Assembly: GCF_016892705.1 (NCBI RefSeq)
Contig: NZ_JAFEMB010000001.1
Location: 372,001 to 436,000 of the forward strand
Direction of reading: 5' to 3'
From: Microvirga pudoricolor
GTDB taxonomy: Bacteria; Pseudomonadota; Alphaproteobacteria; Rhizobiales; Beijerinckiaceae
DNA length: 64,000 nt
Part shown: positions 55,574 to 62,564 of the stretch, piece by piece
Layout of the letters: each line of letters starts with the position of its first letter
Numbering within the stretch: the stretch's first letter is position 1
The notes under the pieces: model-generated
What the model saw: the letters and a program-made list of their open reading frames with translations, nothing else
What the model was told of the DNA's origin: nothing
The model's database searches: none
Made by a program: the position numbers and the translations under genes

Positions 55574-55712
55574 CGGGGATACCTTCTGCTGCTAGTTGCA
55601 CGTTCGCGATGGGAGAGCATCCGACCGCCATTTCGAGATTGGTAGAGAGAAGACGTGCGCCCGGCATTGCCAGAGGCGAAGCAGCCCAGTCGTCCGGCCA
55701 AATCGAGAACAA

Positions 55713-55741
55713 TACGTAAGCGATGCATCCCTTAAATGCAA
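55713..55741 (-). promoter_or_regulatory. Possible sigma-70 promoter of the cold shock gene
   Basis: On the minus strand TTGCAT (55736-55741) and TACGTA (55713-55718) are 17 bases apart, fair matches to -35 and -10. It would give a leader of about 130-140 bases before the cold shock ATG at 55573, consistent with a regulated 5' leader. Confidence 0.4.
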
Positions 55742-55789
55742 GGCAGACTTGCAATGGAGGCAGCCTCGGGCGCTTCAGTATTACGAAGG

Positions 55790-56053
55790 TTAACCTGTGA
55801 TAACCCCGCGTAATCCATCGATCACGTTCTGCTTCAACTGCTCGCCGGTGGGCGTGAACCGGATGTAATTCTCATCGGTTTCCACGAAACCCCGCTCCGT
55901 CAACTCGGCGACAGCTTCGTCATCCGCCTTGTGGCCTGCCTGATCGGCCCGCGCGACGCTTCGGACCGGCTGGCCGCTTTCCAGTTCGTGATAGGCCGCG
56001 AATGCGAACACGGCGAGGGCCCGGTCGCTGATCGTCTGATTCTCGTTTGCCAT
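55790..56053 (-). CDS. Small protein of unknown function
   Basis: 87 residues from ATG 56053 (MANENQTISDRALAVFAFAAYHEL). Acidic and helical, with a winged-helix-like C-terminal part (ELTERGFVETDENYIRFTPTGEQLKQNVI). I do not recognise the family. It lies between the cold shock gene and the small-gene stress cluster; no EcfG element was found for it on its strand. Confidence 0.65.
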   Translation of the reverse strand: MANENQTISDRALAVFAFAAYHELESGQPVRSVARADQAGHKADDEAVAELTERGFVETDENYIRFTPTGEQLKQNVIDGLRGVITG

Positions 56054-56165
56054 GGATGGAGCCTTCGACAGGAGTGCATCGGTCGAAGGAACGTTCCCCT
56101 CAGCCATTCGGTTCACGCGTCCGGCCGCTTTGTTGTGGGTGCGGCAACGGAGCTTGGCCTGACCC

Positions 56166-56190
56166 GGAACGGCTGGGACCCTTTCACGTT
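56166..56190 (+). promoter_or_regulatory. EcfG-type general stress promoter (GGAAC-N16-CGTT)
   Basis: GGAAC at 56166-56170 and CGTT at 56187-56190, 16 bases apart, an exact match. It points toward the 55-residue gene 118 bases downstream. A weaker copy (GGAAC-N17-GGTT) begins at 56088. Confidence 0.7.
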
Positions 56191-56308
56191 GAAAGCGGGA
56201 GCAGGGACAACTTGCCTCAAAGACCGGGCGGTTCGTCGTGACTATGGTGAGCCGCGAGAGTAGCCCTTCCGGCGGTAGACCACCCCATCACGCGACAACG
56301 GCAGAGTA

Positions 56309-56476
56309 ATGACAATGATGGCTTCGGTGCGCACCCTCGGCTCACGCCGCCACATCCTGCGGGAACTGACCTATACGCTGATCCTGTCCGCCATCGCTCT
56401 CGGAAGCACCGGCTGGATGGCGGCTCCAGACGGAAGCGGCCTTTACCCGCAGATCGCGGCGATCTTCCGGCCGTGA
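56309..56476 (+). CDS. Small membrane protein (55 residues)
   Basis: Reads MTMMASVRTLGSRRHIL..., a basic start, then one hydrophobic helix (TLILSAIALGSTGWM) and a short polar tail. Codon use is like the rest of the genome. The start is one of three close ATGs (56309, 56315, 56318). It lies downstream of an exact EcfG promoter. Function unknown; probable single-helix membrane peptide. It precedes a conserved-looking gene at 56596. Confidence 0.6.
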   Translation: MTMMASVRTLGSRRHILRELTYTLILSAIALGSTGWMAAPDGSGLYPQIAAIFRP

Positions 56477-56595
56477 GCCGGCGAGGCCTTTAAGCATGTC
56501 CGCGTCCATGCGGGGATGCCGCCTCCCCCCTTGACTTCCTTTCCGGTCTCCAGACCCCATATTGGGGTCCTCAAACGATGGGAGACCCCGGAGCG

Positions 56596-56970
56596 ATGGC
56601 AGGCATTTCCGTAACGCTCGACGGCAGCAACATTCAACTCGCGTTCAAGAAGGGCGAGCAGTCGACAGCCGTGGTGATGGATCCGCAAGCCGCGCGGTCC
56701 CTCGTCAAGGCGGTCGGCCAGTTGCTCGTGGCGATCGGCGAGGACAACGAGGAGACCGGCGAAGCCATTGAGGAAATGGTCGATGTCACATCCCCGACGA
56801 TCGATATCGGCATGGACGAGAACGGCATGGCGGTCGTGTCCCTCCAAGCCGGCATGATCCCGCCTTTCATGCTGCGCCTGAAGGATGACGAAGCCCGCCA
56901 CATCGCCAACAGCCTTCTCGAAATTCTCAATTCCCCCAGGGACATCCGGATTTCCGGCGGCGGTCACTGA
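56596..56970 (+). CDS. Protein of unknown function
   Basis: 124 residues from ATG 56596 (MAGISVTLDGSNIQLAF); an in-frame ATG six codons upstream is possible. Acidic, alpha/beta, with DPQAARSLVKAVGQLLVAIG and PTIDIGMDENGMAVVSLQAG. No signal peptide. I do not recognise the family. It lies 119 bp after the 55-residue gene and 91 bp before the nucleotidyltransferase gene. Confidence 0.72.
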   Translation: MAGISVTLDGSNIQLAFKKGEQSTAVVMDPQAARSLVKAVGQLLVAIGEDNEETGEAIEEMVDVTSPTIDIGMDENGMAVVSLQAGMIPPFMLRLKDDEARHIANSLLEILNSPRDIRISGGGH

Positions 56971-57002
56971 GGCCGACCGGCGGGGGCTCACTCAAGCGTT
57001 AA

Positions 57003-57027
57003 GGAACTTCATTACCGTCACCCGGTT
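57003..57027 (+). promoter_or_regulatory. EcfG-type promoter variant (GGAAC-N16-GGTT)
   Basis: GGAAC at 57003-57007 and GGTT at 57024-57027, 16 bases apart. It ends 34 bases before ATG 57062, so a start site near 57034 fits. The same GGTT variant is found before the catalase-like gene and before the proline-rich gene at 58890. Confidence 0.6.
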
Positions 57028-57061
57028 GTCGAACGCGGGCCTGTCTCACGGCTGCGCTGGA

Positions 57062-57886
57062 ATGAGGCATATGACGGTCCACAACCCCGACTTCACGCCG
57101 GTGGCTCACCCTGGAGTTCCGATTATCGACGCCAAGGCGGAACCGACGCTCAAATACCCGGAATCGGAAGCCTTCTACGCGGAAGCCCTGAAGGAGCTCA
57201 ACCAGCTCGGGCTCCCCTATCTGCTCGCCGGAACTTACGCCCTCTCGGCCTATACGGGCATCACCCGCCCGACGAAGGATCTCGACATCTTCTGCAAGGC
57301 GGGCGACTACACACGCGTGCTCTCGCATTTCAAGAATCTCGGCTATGCCATCGAGATCGAGGACGAGCGCTGGCTCGGCAAGGTCTACAAAGGCCAGTAT
57401 TTCTTCGACGTGATCTTCGCTTCGTCCAACGGCACGATGCCCATCGGCGATCTCTGGTTCGACAATGCGCGCCAGATCGAGGTGTTCGGCTCGCCGGTGC
57501 GGATCGTGGGTCCGACGGAGCTGGTCTGGTCGAAATGCTTCATCCAGCTGCGGCACCGCTACGACGGCGCCGACGTGGCCCACACGATCCTCAAAGCGGG
57601 GGACCAGATCGACTGGCACCAGCTCCTCGCCTACATGGAAGTGCACTGGGAGGTGATGCTCATGCACCTCCTGAACTTCCGTTGGATCTATCCGACCGAG
57701 CGCGACACCGTCCCGCGCTGGGTCATGGATGAGCTTCTCGACCGGTTATCCAAGCAGCTCGACCTGCCGCCCCCGCAGATGAAGGTGTGCCGCGGCCGCA
57801 TGTTCTCGCGGGTGGATTACGAGATCGACGTGAAGCAATGGGGCTTTGCCGATGTAGGCGGCGAGGGTGAATGGCGGAATGACTGA
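57062..57886 (+). CDS. Nucleotidyltransferase-fold protein
   Basis: 274 residues of the minimal nucleotidyltransferase (pol beta-like) superfamily. The active-site pattern is GTYAL (57-61), then KDLDIF with D73 and D75, and FFDVIF with D116 as the third acid. A helical C-terminal half follows. ATG 57062 is preferred (ATG 57071 also possible); a long upstream open frame overlaps the previous gene and the promoter. Substrate unknown: it could transfer a nucleotide to RNA, protein or a small molecule. It overlaps the phosphoesterase gene by 8 bases, so the two are coupled. Confidence 0.82.
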   Translation: MRHMTVHNPDFTPVAHPGVPIIDAKAEPTLKYPESEAFYAEALKELNQLGLPYLLAGTYALSAYTGITRPTKDLDIFCKAGDYTRVLSHFKNLGYAIEIEDERWLGKVYKGQYFFDVIFASSNGTMPIGDLWFDNARQIEVFGSPVRIVGPTELVWSKCFIQLRHRYDGADVAHTILKAGDQIDWHQLLAYMEVHWEVMLMHLLNFRWIYPTERDTVPRWVMDELLDRLSKQLDLPPPQMKVCRGRMFSRVDYEIDVKQWGFADVGGEGEWRND

Positions 57887-58616
57887 CGATGCCGTGCCGA
57901 GTGCGGCGACCCCGCTGCGGGTTGCCGCCATGGGAGACTTGCATGTCCGCGAGGACAACGCGGAATCCTACCGCGAGCTGTTCGGCGAGATCTCGCGAAC
58001 GGCCGACGTCCTGGTGCTCGCCGGGGACTTGACCGATCTCGGCAAGCCCCAGGAGGCGGAGCTTCTGGCGCAAGACCTGAAGGCCTGCTCGATTCCGGTG
58101 GTCGGCGTGCTCGGCAATCACGACTACGAGTGCGGGGCACCCGAGGAGGTCTCCCGCATTCTTCGCGATGCCGGCATGAAGGTTCTCGACGGACAGTCCT
58201 GCGAGATCGGCGGGGTCGGGTTCGTCGGCGTGAAGGGCTTTGCGGGCGGTTTCGGCCGCCGCATGCTCGGCTCGTTCGGCGAGCCTGCCATCAAGCAATT
58301 CGTGAACGAGGCCATGAATGAGACCCTGCGCCTGGAGAACGCCATGCGGCAGGTGCGGAGCAAACGCTCCATGGTGATCCTGCACTATGCCCCAGTGCCG
58401 GACACCATCGAAAGCGAGCCCCTGGAAATCTATCCGTTCCTGGGCTCGTCGCGCCTTGCCGAGACGATCGACCGGTTCAAGGTGAACGCCATCGTTCACG
58501 GCCACGCGCACCGGGGCAGGTTCGAGGGCCGCACGCCGGGTGGGCAACCGGTCTACAACGTGGCACGGCACATCGAGAAGCCGACGGGCCGGCCTTACGC
58601 CATCTTGGAGATCTGA
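57879..58616 (+). CDS. Calcineurin-like metallophosphoesterase
   Basis: 245 residues. Metal ligands are D20 and H22 (MGDLH), D50 (AGDLTD), N80 and H81 (GNHD), a His in LHYAPV, and HGHAHRG near the C-terminus. ATG 57879 lies inside the nucleotidyltransferase gene end (8-base overlap). The family cleaves phosphodiesters, including cyclic nucleotides and pyrophosphates. Translational coupling to the transferase suggests a make/break or modify/demodify pair on the same product. Confidence 0.9.
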   Translation: MTDDAVPSAATPLRVAAMGDLHVREDNAESYRELFGEISRTADVLVLAGDLTDLGKPQEAELLAQDLKACSIPVVGVLGNHDYECGAPEEVSRILRDAGMKVLDGQSCEIGGVGFVGVKGFAGGFGRRMLGSFGEPAIKQFVNEAMNETLRLENAMRQVRSKRSMVILHYAPVPDTIESEPLEIYPFLGSSRLAETIDRFKVNAIVHGHAHRGRFEGRTPGGQPVYNVARHIEKPTGRPYAILEI

Positions 58617-58639
58617 AGCGGTTGCAACGCGATCACTTG

Positions 58640-58666
58640 AAAAAGGAGGCCAAGAGCCTCCTTTTT
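58640..58666. terminator. Rho-independent terminator
   Basis: AAAAAGGAGGC and GCCTCCTTTTT form a perfect 11-bp stem around CAAGA. It ends the nucleotidyltransferase-phosphoesterase operon and, by its symmetry, also the convergent proline-rich gene. Confidence 0.9.
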
Positions 58667-58671
58667 CTCGT

Positions 58672-58890
58672 CTACATCCTCGGTCCGGGATCGGTGGGAT
58701 TGCCTGGAAGGTAATCTGGCTCCGAGCCGGGGCCACCCGGTTCGCTGATGCCGGGATCGTCCACGGGATAAGGGGTGCGCGGGCCGGTCGGCCCGATATC
58801 GGGCACCTCGTCCGGCAAAGGCGGCGGAGGCACTTCGCTGGGAACGTTGCCGCCCGGAATAGGCTCCGACGGATGACCTGGATTGACCAT
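58672..58890 (-). CDS. Proline-rich small protein
   Basis: 72 residues, about one third proline, many glycines, no cysteine, no helix. It starts MVNPGHPSEPIPGGNVP, with GAGGGAG upstream of the ATG. It is expected to be disordered. The divergent stress promoter region (58926-58980) drives it and the PfpI gene. Function unknown. Confidence 0.7.
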   Translation of the reverse strand: MVNPGHPSEPIPGGNVPSEVPPPPLPDEVPDIGPTGPRTPYPVDDPGISEPGGPGSEPDYLPGNPTDPGPRM

Positions 58891-58925
58891 GAATCTCCCT
58901 CTCTGAAAGGCTTCCTTGAGAGGTC

Positions 58926-58950
58926 AACCGATTAGCGGGAAGACCGTTCC
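58926..58950 (-). promoter_or_regulatory. EcfG-type promoter variant on the minus strand (GGAAC-N16-GGTT)
   Basis: Reading the minus strand, GGAAC (58946-58950) and GGTT (58926-58929) are 16 bases apart, about 36 bases before the proline-rich gene. The two divergent -35 boxes are only five bases apart (58951-58955), forming a symmetric stress promoter pair. Confidence 0.6.
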
Positions 58951-58955
58951 GGTAC

Positions 58956-58980
58956 GGAACACTCCCCCTGTTCATCCGTT
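58956..58980 (+). promoter_or_regulatory. EcfG-type general stress promoter (GGAAC-N16-CGTT)
   Basis: GGAAC at 58956-58960 and CGTT at 58977-58980, 16 bases apart, an exact match, 33 bases before the PfpI start. The partner of the minus-strand promoter next to it. Confidence 0.8.
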
Positions 58981-59013
58981 GGCCGGGCATCCCCAAAACA
59001 AATGGAGAGCCCC

Positions 59014-59595
59014 ATGCCTGATATTCGACAGGCCAAAATCCTCATCATGGCGACGGATGGCTTCGAGCAGTCCGAACTCGAAGTGCCCAAGCAGAAGCTG
59101 TCCGAAGCCGGCGCCAAGGTGACTGTCGCGGCGCCGCAATCGCGTCAGAGCCCGAAGGAGATCAAGGGCTGGGACGAGAAGGATTGGGGTCGTCCGGTCC
59201 CCGTCGATCAGGATCTCGAGAGCGTCAATCCCGACGCGTTCGATGCGCTGGTTCTGCCGGGCGGACAGATCAACCCCGACAAGCTGCGACTCGAGCCCAA
59301 GGCGATCGAGATTGTCCGGTCCTTCTACAGCGCCGGCAAGGTCGTCGCCGCGATCTGCCACGCTCCGTGGCTGCTGGTCGAGGCCGGGATCGTCAAGGGC
59401 CGGAAGGTGACGTCGTACCAATCGATCAAGACAGACGTGATCAATGCCGGCGGCCAATGGAGCGACGAAGCCGTGGTGGTCGACAAAGGCCTGATCACGA
59501 GCCGCAACCCTGGTGATCTTGAGCCCTTCTCCAAGAAGATCATCGAAGAGGTTCAGGAAGGTTCGCACGCCGACCGCCGCCAAGCGGCCGAGTAG
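59014..59595 (+). CDS. PfpI/DJ-1 family general stress protein
   Basis: 193 residues. The nucleophile C115 lies in VVAAICHAPWLLVEAG with H116 next to it, and the N-terminal KILIMATDGFEQSELEVPKQ carries the conserved Glu. A PfpI-type intracellular protease, glyoxalase or chaperone (the YhbO/YraA group). ATG 59014 follows GGAGAG. It is under an exact EcfG promoter, as expected for a stress protein. Confidence 0.92.
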   Translation: MPDIRQAKILIMATDGFEQSELEVPKQKLSEAGAKVTVAAPQSRQSPKEIKGWDEKDWGRPVPVDQDLESVNPDAFDALVLPGGQINPDKLRLEPKAIEIVRSFYSAGKVVAAICHAPWLLVEAGIVKGRKVTSYQSIKTDVINAGGQWSDEAVVVDKGLITSRNPGDLEPFSKKIIEEVQEGSHADRRQAAE

Positions 59596-59614
59596 CGGCG
59601 CAGACAGCCCACAA

Positions 59615-59646
59615 AAAAGGCCGGGGCTTGATGGCCCCGGCCTTTT
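59615..59646. terminator. Bidirectional rho-independent terminator
   Basis: AAAAGGCCGGGGC and GCCCCGGCCTTTT form a perfect 13-bp stem around TTGATG, between the PfpI gene and the convergent Tim44-like gene, with T runs on both strands. Confidence 0.9.
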
Positions 59647-59664
59647 CTCATGTGCGGATGAACG

Positions 59665-60675
59665 TTAGCCCTGTTGGATCGCCGAGAGCTTCCAAGGCCC
59701 GCCGGCATCGCGGCGGAAGGTCCAAATCTCGACCGTCTCCGTCACGCGATTCGGATCGCCGTCCATGATCCGGCCCGTGGCTTTCTCCGTGGTGACATCC
59801 GTCAGCGCGTAGCGCATGGCCACCGTGGCGTATTCCGCACTGCCCTCGCGCCAGGCTTCCGCCAGATCGCCTTGAAGCAGCTTCACGTTGGTCACTGAAT
59901 TCACGACGCCATTGCTGGCGTTGTCGTTCAGCTCCTCCTGGATGTAACCGGCCATCTCGGGCGTGGCGATGTCCCAGATCGTGGCGGTGTCGCCACGGGT
60001 GTAGGCGGCCTGAAGATCAACCAGCGCCTTGTCGAAGGCCGCGTAGTCCCGCTCGCCGATCTGGATCGGCGCTTGAGCGACGGGACGGCCCTGAGGAGCC
60101 GAGGCGTTGCCCGTGCCGCGGCCGAGGCCGCCGAGAGCGGAACCGAGGCCCGCGCCGGTCGGACCCGCCGGCCTGGGACCGGGGGACGCATTGCGGGCGT
60201 GGGTCTGCGCCGTCGCGTAGGCGGGCTGCGCCTGCTGGCGGCGACGGAACCACTTCATGGCGAACGACACGAGCAGGACCACCAGACCGATCTGGATCAC
60301 GAGACCCAAGATCGAGCCAAGGCCCGCCAGACCGCCGAAGAAGCCGTTGCCCATCAGCATGCCGAGAAGACCGGCGCCGAAGAGGCCTGCCGCGAGGCCG
60401 GTGCCGAAGCCGAAACGGCGCGGTTGCGCGGCGGATGCGCCGGCCATCGGAGCGGAAGGCTGTGCCGCGCTGGGATTGGTCTGCGAACGCTGGATCGGCG
60501 CCGCAGCATTGGGTGCGGTCGCGGTTGGAGGCGGCGCCGAATAGGTGCGTGCGCCTCGCGAACCGAAGCTGCCGCGGCCGCCGCCGGGACGTGCCTCAGC
60601 AATGCCTGCCGCAAGGGTCAGCAGGACCGCCAGCACGGCGATCGATTGGCCTTTACGGGACAAAGTCTTCATCAT
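59665..60675 (-). CDS. Tim44-like domain membrane protein
   Basis: 336 residues. A signal-anchor or signal peptide (about 10-30) precedes a Pro/Ala/Gly-rich linker, then two or three glycine-rich membrane segments (FGFGTGLAAGLFGAGLLGM, LGLVIQIGLVVLLVSFAMKWF at about 88-145) and a C-terminal Tim44/NTF2-like domain (about 205-336: DYAAFDKALVDLQAAYTRGD, TVEIWTFRRDAGGPWKLSAIQ). Bacterial Tim44-like proteins are inner-membrane proteins of unclear role, perhaps in lipid or protein transport. Confidence 0.85.
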   Translation of the reverse strand: MMKTLSRKGQSIAVLAVLLTLAAGIAEARPGGGRGSFGSRGARTYSAPPPTATAPNAAAPIQRSQTNPSAAQPSAPMAGASAAQPRRFGFGTGLAAGLFGAGLLGMLMGNGFFGGLAGLGSILGLVIQIGLVVLLVSFAMKWFRRRQQAQPAYATAQTHARNASPGPRPAGPTGAGLGSALGGLGRGTGNASAPQGRPVAQAPIQIGERDYAAFDKALVDLQAAYTRGDTATIWDIATPEMAGYIQEELNDNASNGVVNSVTNVKLLQGDLAEAWREGSAEYATVAMRYALTDVTTEKATGRIMDGDPNRVTETVEIWTFRRDAGGPWKLSAIQQG

Positions 60676-60794
60676 CGTCGAAATGACCTCACTGGAGGCA
60701 AGGACGCCTCATGCGATCAATGTGGTGATTGCAGCCCAGCTATGTAAGGGGCTCAGGTCGGCCCATCCAAGATTTTCGTGCTCGAGACTTCATC

Positions 60795-60826
60795 AAAAAG
60801 GATAAGGCCGGCCACGAGGCCGGCCC
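60795..60826 (-). terminator. Rho-independent terminator
   Basis: On the minus strand, GGCCGGCC-TCGT-GGCCGGCC forms an 8-bp stem followed by TTATCCTTTTT. It lies just after the DUF3072 stop and fits as its terminator. Confidence 0.75.
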
Positions 60827-60843
60827 GTTCTCGGCTGCGCCGA

Positions 60844-61104
60844 CTAACGAGTTTCCTGACGCAATTGATCAATCCGCTTCGAGGCTTCCGCCTTGTCGAG
60901 TTCCGGATCATAGGCCTTCGGATCATGCGCCTGCTCGGACAGGGTCTTCAGGTAGGACGCCTGAGCCCCTGTCATGGGCTCTTGACCCGTTACCCAATCG
61001 TCCGGATCCTTGATCTGGTTGGAGGCGTCGTCGGGATTGATCTTCGGGTTCTGGACCTCCGGCGGATCCTCGTGACGGCCTGTGCCTTGCTTCGTCTTCG
61101 CCAT
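60844..61104 (-). CDS. DUF3072 family protein
   Basis: 86 residues, acidic, no membrane segment. The DUF3072 core DPDDWVTGQEPMTGAQASYL and AYDPELDKAEASKRIDQL is clear. AGAGGTG precedes ATG 61104. Function unknown. It is under an exact EcfG promoter and is divergent from the Y-family polymerase. Confidence 0.88.
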   Translation of the reverse strand: MAKTKQGTGRHEDPPEVQNPKINPDDASNQIKDPDDWVTGQEPMTGAQASYLKTLSEQAHDPKAYDPELDKAEASKRIDQLRQETR

Positions 61105-61119
61105 GTCGATGACACCTCT

Positions 61120-61134
61120 GTTCTGTATATGTTC
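61120..61134. promoter_or_regulatory. LexA (SOS) box
   Basis: GTTC-N7-GTTC with spacer TGTATAT, the direct-repeat LexA site of alphaproteobacteria. It lies between the DUF3072 gene and the Y-family polymerase, 146 bp before the polymerase start and inside the short DUF3072 leader. The orientation and distance fit SOS control of the polymerase. Confidence 0.78.
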
Positions 61135-61143
61135 TGAATTATG

Positions 61144-61168
61144 AACGCCTGGCGGGAGCGACGGTTCC
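61144..61168 (-). promoter_or_regulatory. EcfG-type general stress promoter (GGAAC-N16-CGTT)
   Basis: On the minus strand, GGAAC (61164-61168) and CGTT (61144-61147) are 16 bases apart, an exact match, 39 bases before the DUF3072 start. Confidence 0.8.
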
Positions 61169-61280
61169 CCTCGGGAAGTTGTCGTCTGCTCCCTGATCGT
61201 CCCCGTTATCCACAGGAATCCCGTCTCGACTCGCCCGATTTTGGCGGTTCATGGTTTGTTCGTTTCAGCGAGGATGAACC

Positions 61281-62528
61281 GTGCACCAGCCCCACGAGCT
61301 CGAGAGGCTCTATGTCGACTTCGATTCGTTCTTCGCGAGCGCCGAGCAGCACCTCCAGCCGCATTTGAGGGGCCGGCCGATGGGGGTCATCCCCATTAGG
61401 TCGGAGCACACAGGCCTGATCGCCGTCAGCCGGGAGGCGAAGGCCCTGGGGGTCAGGCGAGGCACGACCGTGCGGGAGGCGCGGCGCATCCATCCCCGTA
61501 TGGTGTTCGTCACGGCCCGGCACGACGTCTATGTGCGTCTGCACGGCGAGATTCTCGCCGCCATCGAGACGGTGCTGCCCGTCCGTGAGGTGCGTTCCAT
61601 CGACGAGATGGTCTGTGCCCTCGCGCCCGCGGAGCGGGCGTCCGCCCTGGGCGTTGGCCGCCGGGTCAAGGACGCTATCGCGGCGCGCATCGGGCCTACC
61701 CTCACCTGCTCCGTGGGGCTTGGTCCCAATGAGCTTCTGGCCAAGATCGCCGCCGAGCTGCGAAAGCCCGATGGGCTCCTGGCGATCCGGCCCGACGAGC
61801 TGCCTGGCCCTCTCCTGTCCCTCGGCCTGACCGATATCCCCGGCATCGCGCGCGGCAACGCCGCCCGGCTCGAACGGGCGGGCGTCGCCACGGTCGAGGC
61901 GCTGTGGGGATTGCAGCCCAAGGAGGCCCGACGCCTCTGGGGCAACGTGGAGGGCGAGCGGCTGTGGATGGAGCTTCACGGCTACGCCATGGAACGCCCT
62001 GCCACCCGGCGGCAGATGTTCGGCCACGGCCGGGTGCTGCCAGGGAGCTGGCGCACCCTCGGGGGCGCCTATGCGTGCGCCCGCGTCCTGCTGGCCAAGG
62101 CCGCGAGCCGTCTGCGCCGGGAAGGCTTCACGACCCGCGCCCTCGCCCTCTGGCTCACGGACCGCGACAGCGCGGGCTGGTACGGTGAGGAGCGCTTTCG
62201 TCCGACCCGGGACGACCCGTCCCTGCTCACGAGCCTTGCCCGGCTGTTCCTTCACGCGGAGCGGGAATACGCGGGACCCGGAGTCAGGAGCGTGCACGTC
62301 ACCCTGCACGATCTCGTGCCCACGGGCGAGGTCGAGGCGGACCTGTTCGGACAGACCCCGGAGGCGAAGGTCAAGCGACGGATGGAGGATTTGTCCCTGA
62401 TCGCGGACCGGCTGAACGCCCGGTACAGGGGCCGGAAGCTGCATTGGGGGCCTTGGGCCGAGATCCCAGGCGGCTATGCGGGCGCGAAGATCGCGTTCAA
62501 CCGCATTCCGGACGCGGAGGACTTCTGA
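61281..62528 (+). CDS. Y-family DNA polymerase (DinB-type)
   Basis: 415 residues. Active-site acids are D13 (YVDFDSFFASAEQ) and D108-E109 (RSIDEMV), with the fingers region VSREAKALGVRRG. The thumb has GLGPNELLAKIAAEL and the helix-hairpin-helix LGLTDIPGIARGNAARL; a little-finger domain follows. It begins at GTG 61281. The C-terminal beta-clamp motif is not obvious. A translesion polymerase; a LexA box lies upstream. It is not closely like ImuB, which lacks the catalytic acids. Confidence 0.92.
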   Translation: MHQPHELERLYVDFDSFFASAEQHLQPHLRGRPMGVIPIRSEHTGLIAVSREAKALGVRRGTTVREARRIHPRMVFVTARHDVYVRLHGEILAAIETVLPVREVRSIDEMVCALAPAERASALGVGRRVKDAIAARIGPTLTCSVGLGPNELLAKIAAELRKPDGLLAIRPDELPGPLLSLGLTDIPGIARGNAARLERAGVATVEALWGLQPKEARRLWGNVEGERLWMELHGYAMERPATRRQMFGHGRVLPGSWRTLGGAYACARVLLAKAASRLRREGFTTRALALWLTDRDSAGWYGEERFRPTRDDPSLLTSLARLFLHAEREYAGPGVRSVHVTLHDLVPTGEVEADLFGQTPEAKVKRRMEDLSLIADRLNARYRGRKLHWGPWAEIPGGYAGAKIAFNRIPDAEDF

Positions 62529-62564
62529 GGTCCTCCGCGCCGGTCTTTTTGCGATAAGGACGCT

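Noticed and set aside
56088-56113. GGAAC-N17-GGTT on the plus strand upstream of the 55-residue gene
   Set aside because: A better exact copy lies 78 bases downstream; this one is inside a palindromic GGAACGTTCC and may be chance.
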